Both the position numbers and the translations under genes were made by a program. A stretch of 51,950 bases of DNA from CAZBUK01 sp964495085 (GTDB lineage Bacteria; Bacteroidota; Ignavibacteria; T3Sed10-11), in the NCBI GenBank assembly GCA_964495085.1, contig CAZBUK010000020.1, positions 1 to 51,950 on the forward strand, written 5' to 3'. The notes beneath the pieces are model-generated. The model did not search any database. It saw only the letters and a list, made by a program, of their open reading frames with translations, and had not been told where the DNA came from. This document shows positions 7,238 through 15,340 of the stretch, one piece after another. Numbering within the stretch: the first letter of the stretch is position 1; every line of letters begins with the position of its first letter.

Positions 7238-10200
7238 TACTGTCCCTCGCTTTCTGTTGATCATAAGATCGGATCGCCGGCAGCAGGATTACAACGGTGG
7301 TGCCGACGTGCATGGTACTCTCGATTTCGATGGTTCCCTGCAGTTCGTCAATCGTCTTCTTTACGATGGCAAGGCCGAGCCCCATACCGTCCGTTTTGGT
7401 CGAAAAATTCGGTTCAAACAATCGTGCCCGAGCCTCAGGAGATAAGCCGATTCCCGAATCCGAAATGATGATCCGGATTCTTCCGTTTTCCGGGGTGGTT
7501 GTAATCCTGAGCGTTCCCTTTCCGGGAATCGCCTGTATGCCGTTCCGAATGACATTGACGAATGCCCGCTGCAATTCTTCGGCATCGGCATTGATTACTG
7601 GGACAGTATCGTCAAAATTTAGCTGAAAATCAACGTCGCTTTTTTGACGGAAGAGCGCGGCGGCACGATACAGGACTTCATTCACATCCACAGCTTCGTA
7701 ATTCGAGACGGGGAGCCGGGCGAACCGCGAGAACTCGGACGAAATGCGGTCGAGCGTTGCGATCTGTTCGAGAAGCATTCTCGTCACCGCATCGAAGACT
7801 TCGGAAAACTTCCTCGACCGGTCTTTTTTCTCCTGCCTGAGCTGCTGTATCGAGAGCTTCATCGGGGTGAGAGGATTTTTTATTTCGTGGGCTACCTGGC
7901 GCGCCATCTCTCGCCATGCCATCTCACGCTCGATCCGGGCGAGCTGTTCCCGGTTCTCTTTCAGTTTCCTGGTCATCTCTGAAAACGATCGCATGAGAAT
8001 GCTGATCTCATTCTCGCCCCTAGATTCGAGCGTGATATCAAGCTCCCCGCCCGCTACTCGGTTCGTCGCCTCGGTCAGAACTTCGATGGGACGGGCGATC
8101 TTATTGGCCACCAACGTCCCGGCGAAAACCACCGCGCCGATAACGAGGGCGTATATACCGAACAGAAAAGCATCGCGACGCGCGAGTTCTGCGTTGATTT
8201 CAGTCTGCCGGTAGATCGCCGGTATAGCCAGAATTCCAAAAAGATTCCCCCCGTCGCTGTACAGCGGGCGGTACCCGACAAGGAACGAAGACAATCCTAT
8301 CACCTGCTCGCGTGTAATGAAATTCTTCCCCTGTAGTACCAGGTGCGCATACGCATAACCGCTCAATCGCTTATCGAGGAGATCTGCTTCCACGAGGTCC
8401 CGCCTGCTTGTACTGCTCACCTTCCCCTCCCGGTAGAGAATCAGATCGATGCCCAGCTCGGAAGCGATTTGTTCGGTAAGGTTCCTATTCATCCGGGAAT
8501 TCTCGCCCAGGAATTTTTCCAACCGCAATGAAACTCTTTTGGTTTCCTCATACAATTGTTGCGAGGCCGTCTCGGTTATTTGATTAACGGTAAATTCGCG
8601 GTTGAAATATGCGACAATGATAATCGGTACGAGCGATATGGAGAGCAGGCCGATGAGGATCATCTCGCGGAAAGTCGGTCGGTAGCGTTTTCCCCGTGTA
8701 TAGAAATAAGCGCCGGCGAGAATCAAAATCAATGTGCATACGATGAGTGCGAGGAATATGAGCTTGAGCGCGTAGAAGACGTGCCAGCGCAGATCGGGCT
8801 GCATCATGCTGATCGCATAGTACAGATCCGCGGATGGCTCAGGCGTTTTGAAATACAACGTCTGGTACTGTTCTCCCTCGATATATTCGCTCTCCCAGAA
8901 ATAGGCAGAGGCTTCCGATTCAAGCCGCTGAAGAACCCGCGCGGGTATCGTATGCCCGGCGGGTATAGTCGGCGCTGAAGTAGCGATGAGCCGGTTTCCT
9001 TCGAACTCGGAGAGAATGAATTGACCGTACCTTGCGGTGATGTCTCCCGAGAATTCCGTGAGGAGGAGGTCGGGCGTATAGCCGCGGAACAGCGTACCGG
9101 GTCCGGTAAGGATGCACACCGAGATGGAACCGACTCTGGCCCCTTCGCCGTCGAAGATTCCTGCGCGGCCGCCGTAGAGTATCGAACGGCCGTAGAGGGT
9201 TTCAAATTGCCGGATCAGCGTGGCCTGGGTCTCGATCGCTTGAAGCGACAATTTCAGATCATCTTCGTTCATAGATTGGAAACCGATCGTAAATTCGCTG
9301 ATCGGCCTGTCATCTTCGTCAAAAACGAAAACGCCAGCGTTGTATCCCTCCCGGCTCAGGAGGCTTTGCGCCCACAATCTGAATGCGGAGCGTTCGAGGT
9401 AATTCTCCCATCCCCCGGATAATGCGCGAATAAGGGTTTCGTCGGTGCTCAGTTGGATGAGCGATTGCTGTAGCAGGAATTCTTTCCATGCATCGGTCGG
9501 CCTGACCGTCCTGCCGGCGATGACCTGTACCTGCTCCCGATCCAGTTCATGGATTTGTTTATCGAGTACGGGGATGGCAAGTAGAACGGCAAGTCCCGTC
9601 AGAAATAAAATCGAACGGATTCTGTACAGCCTGAATGCCTGCAGATGTCCACGCTGAACGAGGACCGTTATGGTCAACAGAAAAATCGGGACGCCGAGAT
9701 AGTACCAGAATCCTATGAGAGGATTGCGCGAAAGCAGGTAAAATATCGTCACGGCAATGATCACCGAAGCTCCCGTCGTAACGATATAGGAGTTTATATT
9801 CCGGTATCCCACCGCTTTCGAGAGCCGGAGTCCGATCGAACCGAGGACGGTGCCCAGCAAAGCGAACGACGCGGTCATTGCGAGAAGGTTGAATTGCATT
9901 ACCGCAAGCATCGGCGATGGGAATATCGAACCCGGTTCGGAGAATCTGACGGAAGAATCGAATACCAGGCTGCGAACTCCGGCGGCATAGGTCCGGACCA
10001 ATCCCATATATATAAGGAATAACACAATGCAGATGAGACCAGTCCACCACCAGGTATGGCGTGGGAGCCGTTCGGGAATCCGAAGAGAGTTCATAATCGT
10101 AACCGAGTGAAAGAGCAGCAGGGAGGTGCACAGAAGACATATAGCCGAGATGAGCAGGTCCCCGGGCGTCTGAACCAGACCGCCGCCAAGCGGGGATGCG

Positions 10201-11183
10201 TAATATGCGGGATCGAATAACGGATTACCTACATAAACTGCCGGAATGGATAATTTCATCCAGACATATCGCAATATCCAGAGACCGGCGACTGTGCCCG
10301 TTACCAGCAAAGCCGGGAAATCCCCCGCACGAAGTACCTTAACCGAGATAACGATAATCAGTCCGCTCAACACCAGGACCAGAAAGTTTCTCGCCATATG
10401 AAAATGAGATTCAACCTCCGCGAGATATGACTCGAGCGTCGGATCGGGAACGATGGCATATCCGAGCAACGCTCCGTCGACGCCCCGGAGGGGGACGGTA
10501 AAACGATCCTCATCCTGTGAGACGCTCTGCCGGAACCGCAACTGGACGGCTCTTCCCAGTTTATCGCGGAGCTTATCCTGGAGACCGCTCATCCTGAAAA
10601 ACCGGGGACTGAGCGTATACTGCATATCGATGATCTCATGAACGGATAAGAAGCCGAGGGTGCCGCCGGAATTATTCTCGACCGGCACTACTACCGTAAG
10701 GGTCGTCAGAATTGTACCCTGTGTGATTCGCGAAGCGGGACCACCGACGGGGGGTGATTCAAGATCGTCGTCCGGTCGATCGGGGATCTTTCCTTCCCAG
10801 GCGATCAGTTTTCCGTCCCGGTCGTGAAACTCGATACCCTCGGTCTCAGCCAGGTCGATCTCTTCGAGCAATCGAAAATATCCGAGCGTATCGGTGACAT
10901 CTCCACCCGCTCCGGAAAACATCCCACGAATAATCCGTGCAGCCCGGTGAGAAAGTCCCGCAACCCTGCTCTGCACCCGGCCGAACGTATCTTCGATCAA
11001 TTCCGATTCCCGTTCGATAACGTTCATCCGGATGCTGCTCCAGTCATTTCCGATCCGGGTGACGAAAAATATTTTCGAGAGCTCGACGAGCAGCAGGCAG
11101 AAAAGGATAATAAAGACGATATACACATATCGTCTGGTTGCGATCCGCTTTTCTAGCCCCATGCCTGTCTGCGTGGCGTTCAT
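7230..11183 (-). CDS. Very large multi-span sensor histidine kinase, NtrY-like
   Basis: A 1317-residue membrane histidine kinase. An N-terminal membrane segment (about 18-40) is followed by a periplasmic part to about 265, then a bundle of seven or eight hydrophobic spans to about 545. A second extracytoplasmic sensor region runs to about 790, followed by two more spans, a third sensor region, a last span (LFGIYALVIGAVVFAGTLVA), then HAMP. The catalytic core is intact: HisKA with the phosphorylated His in VAHEIKNPLTPMK, then HATPase with the N box VIRNGIQAI, SDSGIGLS and GMGLGLAIV. No response regulator is adjacent, so the partner is elsewhere; the NtrC-type regulator at 46175 is a possibility only. 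The stop overlaps the next start by eight bases. Three sensor modules in one protein is unusual. Confidence 0.88.
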   Translation of the reverse strand: MNATQTGMGLEKRIATRRYVYIVFIILFCLLLVELSKIFFVTRIGNDWSSIRMNVIERESELIEDTFGRVQSRVAGLSHRAARIIRGMFSGAGGDVTDTLGYFRLLEEIDLAETEGIEFHDRDGKLIAWEGKIPDRPDDDLESPPVGGPASRITQGTILTTLTVVVPVENNSGGTLGFLSVHEIIDMQYTLSPRFFRMSGLQDKLRDKLGRAVQLRFRQSVSQDEDRFTVPLRGVDGALLGYAIVPDPTLESYLAEVESHFHMARNFLVLVLSGLIIVISVKVLRAGDFPALLVTGTVAGLWILRYVWMKLSIPAVYVGNPLFDPAYYASPLGGGLVQTPGDLLISAICLLCTSLLLFHSVTIMNSLRIPERLPRHTWWWTGLICIVLFLIYMGLVRTYAAGVRSLVFDSSVRFSEPGSIFPSPMLAVMQFNLLAMTASFALLGTVLGSIGLRLSKAVGYRNINSYIVTTGASVIIAVTIFYLLSRNPLIGFWYYLGVPIFLLTITVLVQRGHLQAFRLYRIRSILFLTGLAVLLAIPVLDKQIHELDREQVQVIAGRTVRPTDAWKEFLLQQSLIQLSTDETLIRALSGGWENYLERSAFRLWAQSLLSREGYNAGVFVFDEDDRPISEFTIGFQSMNEDDLKLSLQAIETQATLIRQFETLYGRSILYGGRAGIFDGEGARVGSISVCILTGPGTLFRGYTPDLLLTEFSGDITARYGQFILSEFEGNRLIATSAPTIPAGHTIPARVLQRLESEASAYFWESEYIEGEQYQTLYFKTPEPSADLYYAISMMQPDLRWHVFYALKLIFLALIVCTLILILAGAYFYTRGKRYRPTFREMILIGLLSISLVPIIIVAYFNREFTVNQITETASQQLYEETKRVSLRLEKFLGENSRMNRNLTEQIASELGIDLILYREGKVSSTSRRDLVEADLLDKRLSGYAYAHLVLQGKNFITREQVIGLSSFLVGYRPLYSDGGNLFGILAIPAIYRQTEINAELARRDAFLFGIYALVIGAVVFAGTLVANKIARPIEVLTEATNRVAGGELDITLESRGENEISILMRSFSEMTRKLKENREQLARIEREMAWREMARQVAHEIKNPLTPMKLSIQQLRQEKKDRSRKFSEVFDAVTRMLLEQIATLDRISSEFSRFARLPVSNYEAVDVNEVLYRAAALFRQKSDVDFQLNFDDTVPVINADAEELQRAFVNVIRNGIQAIPGKGTLRITTTPENGRIRIIISDSGIGLSPEARARLFEPNFSTKTDGMGLGLAIVKKTIDELQGTIEIESTMHVGTTVVILLPAIRSYDQQKARDSNE

Positions 11184-11202
11184 GGATAAGCTTTATCGGG
11201 GG

Positions 11203-11691
11203 TTAATAAATATTAAACTGAGAAATAATCCATCGGTCTTTTTGGCGGGAAAGCAATACATATACCTGTATGAACTCGCGATTGCCCTTCACATTGATAC
11301 TTCCTCGGCCGGTTGCGAACGGCGAGCCGCCGGATTCTCCGTAACTGGTGAAGGAAAATGAGAGTGGCTTGTGGAGATTGAAATAGTTCTGCAGAACGAA
11401 CTGAGCCTGATTGGCGCTGTAATAGCCGCTCTCGACACCGCGAATATTCAGGTAAACGTGCGAGCCGATGTTTCGGAGAAGCTCGCTCATTTCACCGGAT
11501 GCGACGCTCTCCTGCACGATCCGGAAGATCTCGTTTTTATGCTGGGTCTGAAGGAGGGCAAGTTCGCGGTCGAATCCCGGCAGTAAAGAATGAGCCGACG
11601 GGATTCGATAGTCACCCGGGGATGTCTTCTCCTGTCCGTAGAGCGGGCTCCAGAGGAAAATTGTAATAAGAAGAGATGTGAACCATTTCAT
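11203..11691 (-). CDS. Exported DUF4783-like protein
   Basis: A 162-residue protein with a clear signal peptide (residues 1-19, ending in PLYGQ). The mature part has an acidic-helical start and a small cystatin/NTF2-like domain: a repeated strand pattern with LRNIGSHVYLNIRG, GYYSANQAQFVLQNYF, LSFSFTSYGESGGSPFATGRGSINV and a closing strand DRWIISQFNIY. The segment YYSANQAQFVLQNYF followed by a small-residue turn matches the DUF4783 family of FCB bacteria, whose function is unknown. It is 19 bases upstream of the histidine kinase and 60 bases downstream of a barrel-like protein, on the same strand. Context suggests a periplasmic accessory of the envelope, not demonstrated. Confidence 0.75.
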   Translation of the reverse strand: MKWFTSLLITIFLWSPLYGQEKTSPGDYRIPSAHSLLPGFDRELALLQTQHKNEIFRIVQESVASGEMSELLRNIGSHVYLNIRGVESGYYSANQAQFVLQNYFNLHKPLSFSFTSYGESGGSPFATGRGSINVKGNREFIQVYVLLSRQKDRWIISQFNIY

Positions 11692-11751
11692 ATGTTTGCT
11701 CGCTCGATCCCGGCCGGTCTATCATTTTTCTCCGGGCATCCGGCATGCCGT

Positions 11752-12318
11752 TCACCACAATAAGACATTCACGCCCACCATCCATGTGGTAAGCGTTCGC
11801 TGAAACTTCGACGTCTCGTAGAATGCCGGCGGATCGATCGCCCTGCGTTCGACCTCCTGATTTAAGAATCTTATCTCTGCGCTCAGATAAACGTTCCGGT
11901 ATACCTCTATCCATTCGCCAAGTACTCCGCCCCAGAGGAATATCCTCTCCTCTTCCACAACGCGCCGATCGCCGACGCTGATCCGGTCGTTCAACCGGTC
12001 GGTATCGTAGCCTCCGATCGCCCCTATATACATATTACCTATACCGAGACTTGAAAATGGAGACAGATAGGCGATCGTCAGTTTTCCTCCGCGGAGCGCG
12101 TGCCCATGCGGCTGAAAAATACCGAAATCAGCCTGCGGTCTCACGAGAATCGGAAAGAAGCGGGGATAGACGGGGAGAGAGATGCTGACATCGGGGTATC
12201 CGAATCCGACGCCGCCCCAATTTCTCGGCGGCAGTTCCGGAAACGCTGAAAATTCCTGAGAAGAAGCCGCCATACCGAACAGCAGCAGCAAGCCGGTTGA
12301 AATGCCTAGCAGTTTCAT
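11752..12318 (-). CDS. Exported protein, probably small outer-membrane barrel
   Basis: A 188-residue protein I do not recognise. Residues 1-21 form a signal peptide (MKLLGISTGLLLLFGMAASSQ). The rest alternates polar and hydrophobic residues with many Gly, Tyr and Phe (GGVGFGYPDVSISLPVYP, LGIGNMYIGAIGGYD, MVGVNVLLW), and it ends in an aromatic residue as outer-membrane beta-barrels do. About eight strands could fit. It is the first gene of the long minus-strand unit leading to the histidine kinase and pgeF. The start codon lies only 32 bases after a terminator-like hairpin, with no visible Shine-Dalgarno sequence; the signal peptide fixes the start. Confidence 0.7.
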   Translation of the reverse strand: MKLLGISTGLLLLFGMAASSQEFSAFPELPPRNWGGVGFGYPDVSISLPVYPRFFPILVRPQADFGIFQPHGHALRGGKLTIAYLSPFSSLGIGNMYIGAIGGYDTDRLNDRISVGDRRVVEEERIFLWGGVLGEWIEVYRNVYLSAEIRFLNQEVERRAIDPPAFYETSKFQRTLTTWMVGVNVLLW

Positions 12319-12343
12319 AACGATAATATACTAAAGTCCCGAT

Positions 12344-12412
12344 AAAAATGTGAATGGGGTACTGCATAAACACGTTCCCGGCCCGATACGTGTCAGCGAT
12401 ACCCCATTTCAC
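12344..12412 (-). terminator. Terminator-like hairpin at the 3' end of the structured RNA
   Basis: On the minus strand a 12-pair stem (12400-12412 with 12350-12361, one bulged base) encloses an inner six-pair stem, 12370-12375 with 12388-12393 (ACACGT/ACGTGT). It is followed directly by ATTTTTA at 12349-12343. The T run is present only in the minus direction. It would end the structured RNA, or act as an attenuator 32 bases ahead of the gene starting at 12318. Confidence 0.6.
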
Positions 12413-12710
12413 ACCAACCGAATGAGCTTCTGCCGCTATCCATCCCTCTACAGCCCATACAACCCCGCCATTCGGTTGTTCATCAATTTACCGCCTGTTT
12501 CCGTATCCGTTCGTAAGCCGGCGACCTCAACCAGACCATTCTACACACAGAAGGAGGTCATTTAGCTCACGCGGCATTTTCAGTCAGCCCATCCTCGCTT
12601 CAACCATTCTCATTGCAGGCCCCCGCTCGTGTCTCCCTCTTCGCCTGCTGCTGAGCTGCTTTTCGGTTCCCACCAAGAACCTGCCCGGCCGCCGGCTTAC
12701 GGTCGGATAC
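12350..12710 (-). ncRNA. Unassigned structured RNA or large 5' leader
   Basis: A gene-free block with nested complementarity. (1) A long helix, 12503-12523 with 12690-12710, pairs 19 of 21 positions and closes a 208-base domain. (2) Inside it are hairpins 12665-12681 (GGTTC/GAACC), 12615-12620 with 12643-12648 (GCAGGC/GCCTGC), an enclosing stem 12585-12590 with 12653-12658 that needs a G-U pair possible only in minus-strand RNA, and 12534-12559. (3) A second domain is closed by a perfect ten-pair stem, 12415-12424 with 12469-12478. (4) The last hairpin, 12350-12361 with 12400-12412, is followed by U5. On the minus strand it is purine-rich. No reading frame in it resembles a protein. It lies between the FN3 lipoprotein stop and the first gene of the kinase unit. 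I see no group II domain V, no reverse transcriptase, no IscB/TnpB frame and no known riboswitch consensus. Either a free RNA or a leader controlling the downstream operon fits. Confidence 0.6.
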
Positions 12711-12725
12711 TTTGATCAGTTTCAG

Positions 12726-13559
12726 TTATTTCCGTATTTCGATGCCCAAACGCTCGCTTCTCAGAACTTTTCTCTCACCTGTCCACTCCGGACGTTTCAG
12801 GAGCGTCTCACCCTCGAGGGTTTGATACGCCCAGTCGATCACAGCATAATTGGGTCTGAGTTCAATCACCCTGAATTTTGCGAAGTGATTGTCGTACGTC
12901 CATACGATATAGGTATATCCCTCTCTCATCTCCACGAATTTTCTCCAGGGGGAATTTGGTCCGGGTGCGAATTTCACCTCTTTCAGAGAATAGGTCCGTC
13001 CTATTTCGATGATGTCTGAATCGTCCCATACATTCATGTAAGTAATACCGTTCCAGTATTCATAGAAGATATCTGTATACTGGTCGTCGTAAGGACCCAG
13101 AGTTGCGGTGGAGAATTCGAATCCTGCCCGGTCCGGCCAATACCGGTAATCCCGCATGATCACATCGTATCCTTCGGGCCGCGGTATCGTGTAGGCATAC
13201 TCCGTCGACAACCCGCTTTCATTTCCCTGTCTGTCGACCGCCGATACGGCATAATAAAAACGCTCACCGTTCTCCGGATAATAGTCCACCAGATAGTTTC
13301 CGTTTGTCGAACCGATCAGCGTGTACCTTCCGTCATAACTTCTGCTCCTGTAGACTCGGTAACCGACAACCCGGCCGTTTGCCGAATGGGTCCACTCGAT
13401 ATCGATCAGATTATCGCCGGGAATCACACTAACGTTTCTCGGCGGCTCAAGCGTATAGTAATCGTCGGGGGCTACATTCGACGTACAGCCGGTGATGAAT
13501 AGCATTCCCGATATTATTACCGCTCCATATATTCCGTATTTTTTACCGGGTGATTTCAT
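12726..13559 (-). CDS. Lipoprotein with a fibronectin type III domain
   Basis: A 277-residue exported lipoprotein. The start MKSPGKKYG at 13559 is preferred to an upstream ATG at 13610 because AAGGAAA lies before it and it gives a proper signal peptide with lipobox FITGC, the Cys being the lipidated residue. Residues of about 35-125 form a fibronectin type III fold: PPRNVSVIPGDNLIDIEW, VVGYRVYRS, YLVDYYPENGERFYYAVSAVDRQGNES. The C-terminal 140 residues are rich in Tyr and Trp (DIFYEYWNGITYMNVWDDSDIIEIGRTY) and match no family I know. It is followed on the same strand by the structured RNA region. The function is probably surface attachment or sensing, but unknown. Confidence 0.75.
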   Translation of the reverse strand: MKSPGKKYGIYGAVIISGMLFITGCTSNVAPDDYYTLEPPRNVSVIPGDNLIDIEWTHSANGRVVGYRVYRSRSYDGRYTLIGSTNGNYLVDYYPENGERFYYAVSAVDRQGNESGLSTEYAYTIPRPEGYDVIMRDYRYWPDRAGFEFSTATLGPYDDQYTDIFYEYWNGITYMNVWDDSDIIEIGRTYSLKEVKFAPGPNSPWRKFVEMREGYTYIVWTYDNHFAKFRVIELRPNYAVIDWAYQTLEGETLLKRPEWTGERKVLRSERLGIEIRK

Positions 13560-13817
13560 TTCCGTTTCCTTTTCAAGCTCTGGAGAGATATATAACAATC
13601 TGTATGCCAATTTCGTAATTGGTTAACAACCATTTGATTATACTTAATTTATGAATGAATAAGGATAACGGAATCAATCCTGAGTATGTCTACTTTAATA
13701 GACAAAACGTCCAGTAGTGAATGAAAAACAACATTTTAATATACTTGTACGAAGGAAGCTGAGGTCTGTTGCAGGTTAGCGCGGGAAGTAATACTCCGGA
13801 AGAGCTAAAGATTTTTT

Positions 13818-15290
13818 TCAGCGAACCAGTACCATTCGTTGCTCCTGGACGATCGGCGGATGAGATGGATCGAGCGGGAGTGCGGTCAAACGATAGATAT
13901 ATACACCGGAACTGAGTCCGGGATTCCATTGATAGTTATAGGTGCCGGGTTGATGGAGGGTCGATTCGGCCTGCATCACCAATTGTCCCAGAGCGGAATA
14001 GATTTCTATAGTTACATAACCCGGTACGGGAACATAATATTGAATCGTCGTCGAGGGATTGAACGGATTGGGAAAATTCTGCCGGAGCAGGAAAGATTGC
14101 GGTGGAATCTCGCCCGCGGTCGTCGATACCGGCAGTAACGTAAGCGACGACGGCTCGCTGAATTCCCCCCAACCGAGTTCATTCCCTCCTGCGACGCGCC
14201 ACCATATAATTTCGGAATCGGGCAGTGTTTCAATGCTCACGGTCGTATCCGTTACCGTCGTATCGGAATAGAGCATGGTCGTGAACTGTTCGTCGGCGGA
14301 GAGCTCGAAACGGTAGACTGACGCCCACGGAGACGGCGCGTGCCAGATAAACGTCTGACCGGTCGTCCCGATCGACGATTCGTGCTCCGGAACCGCCAGC
14401 GTCACCTTCCCCGGTACCGATGTATATATCACCACGGAATCCCGGTTCACTTGTGCAGCAAGATCCGTGAAGTATGTATTGATCTCGCCGCCCCGGAATA
14501 TCTCGACCACACGGTATCCGAAGTCGATTATCGGATTCATAAAATTACCATTCCAGAAATGATACCTCCGGCCATGTCGTTCAACTATGCTCAGGTGATT
14601 GTGCCCATGGAATACGGCGCGCAGATTCGGATAAGCTCCGACGAACGTGTGAAATGCCTCGTTGAGAACACCGCTGTCGCCCGCATGGATAAAGAGGAAA
14701 ATCCCTTCAAAATCCCGATACATTGTGAATACCGTATCGAGCCAGGCATAATCGACGGGCAGATATATCAGCCTGTCGTCATGCCGTGTAAGCAGTACAA
14801 ACGCATAGTCTCCTGCGGTGAAATGATGGTGGGCGGGATATTCCCAGATCGTCTCCCAATACTCCCACGATGCCCTGTCATGGTTGCCCTGGACGACGTA
14901 GTATGGCGGATACAGTTGATCGTATATGTTCCTGACTTCATTCAACCAGGAAATATTGAAACGGGAGGTAACGTCGTCGAGGGTGTCGCCGGGATTGTTC
15001 TCATTCCACCATTTTATATAATCGTACCGGTCGACGAGATCTCCGTTGAAAACGACAAGATCGATATCGTCCCTATCGTTTATACTCCGGATAAGGCTGT
15101 TGTGAAGGGTGGTGAAAATGCCATGGAAAGGTCCGAGCGATGCAGGCCGCCAATGCCCGTCGTTGGCGGTTGCGAAACGGAGTATTACCTCCGGGGTTTC
15201 CGCTTTCCCGTCTGCTACGGGATCTCCGGGAAACACAAACCCGTGAATGGATCCCGCAAGAACGAGTCCGATGACAATTCGTTGTAGCAT
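13818..15290 (-). CDS. Secreted calcineurin-like metallophosphoesterase with type IX sorting tail
   Basis: A 490-residue exported phosphoesterase. The start at 15290 (MLQRIVIGLVLAGSIHG) gives a signal peptide; a longer frame to 15491 would run into pyrC and has no export signal. The dinuclear metal site is visible: VVFNGDLVDRYD, VQGNHD, and FHGHNHLS. A fibronectin-like domain follows (about 300-385: FIWHAPSPWASVYRFELS). The last 85 residues are a C-terminal sorting domain beginning LLRQNFPNPFNPSTTIQYY and ending RMVLVR, as used by type IX secretion. The protein is therefore expected at the cell surface or outside. Its substrate, a phosphomonoester or diester, is not deducible. It lies 50 bases downstream of pyrC, possibly by read-through. 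The gap 13560-13817 shows nothing else. Confidence 0.88.
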   Translation of the reverse strand: MLQRIVIGLVLAGSIHGFVFPGDPVADGKAETPEVILRFATANDGHWRPASLGPFHGIFTTLHNSLIRSINDRDDIDLVVFNGDLVDRYDYIKWWNENNPGDTLDDVTSRFNISWLNEVRNIYDQLYPPYYVVQGNHDRASWEYWETIWEYPAHHHFTAGDYAFVLLTRHDDRLIYLPVDYAWLDTVFTMYRDFEGIFLFIHAGDSGVLNEAFHTFVGAYPNLRAVFHGHNHLSIVERHGRRYHFWNGNFMNPIIDFGYRVVEIFRGGEINTYFTDLAAQVNRDSVVIYTSVPGKVTLAVPEHESSIGTTGQTFIWHAPSPWASVYRFELSADEQFTTMLYSDTTVTDTTVSIETLPDSEIIWWRVAGGNELGWGEFSEPSSLTLLPVSTTAGEIPPQSFLLRQNFPNPFNPSTTIQYYVPVPGYVTIEIYSALGQLVMQAESTLHQPGTYNYQWNPGLSSGVYIYRLTALPLDPSHPPIVQEQRMVLVR

Positions 15291-15340
15291 GCAATATCTG
15301 TAAACGCTGAAGTAATGTGAAACGTTCGTAACCGGCACGC

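Noticed and set aside
12128..12412. A 94-codon minus-strand frame entering the structured RNA from the barrel gene
   Set aside because: Overlaps a gene with a clear signal peptide in another frame; no similarity to a known protein.
12350..12565. A 71-codon plus-strand frame across the structured RNA block
   Set aside because: No family resemblance; stem-forming composition explains the open frame.
12350..12710. OMEGA (IscB/TnpB) guide RNA or group II intron as the identity of the structured block
   Set aside because: No nuclease or reverse transcriptase frame and no domain V or intron boundary seen; kept only as an open alternative.
14340..15287. A 315-codon plus-strand frame
   Set aside because: Antisense to the metallophosphoesterase, whose metal motifs and sorting tail are unambiguous.
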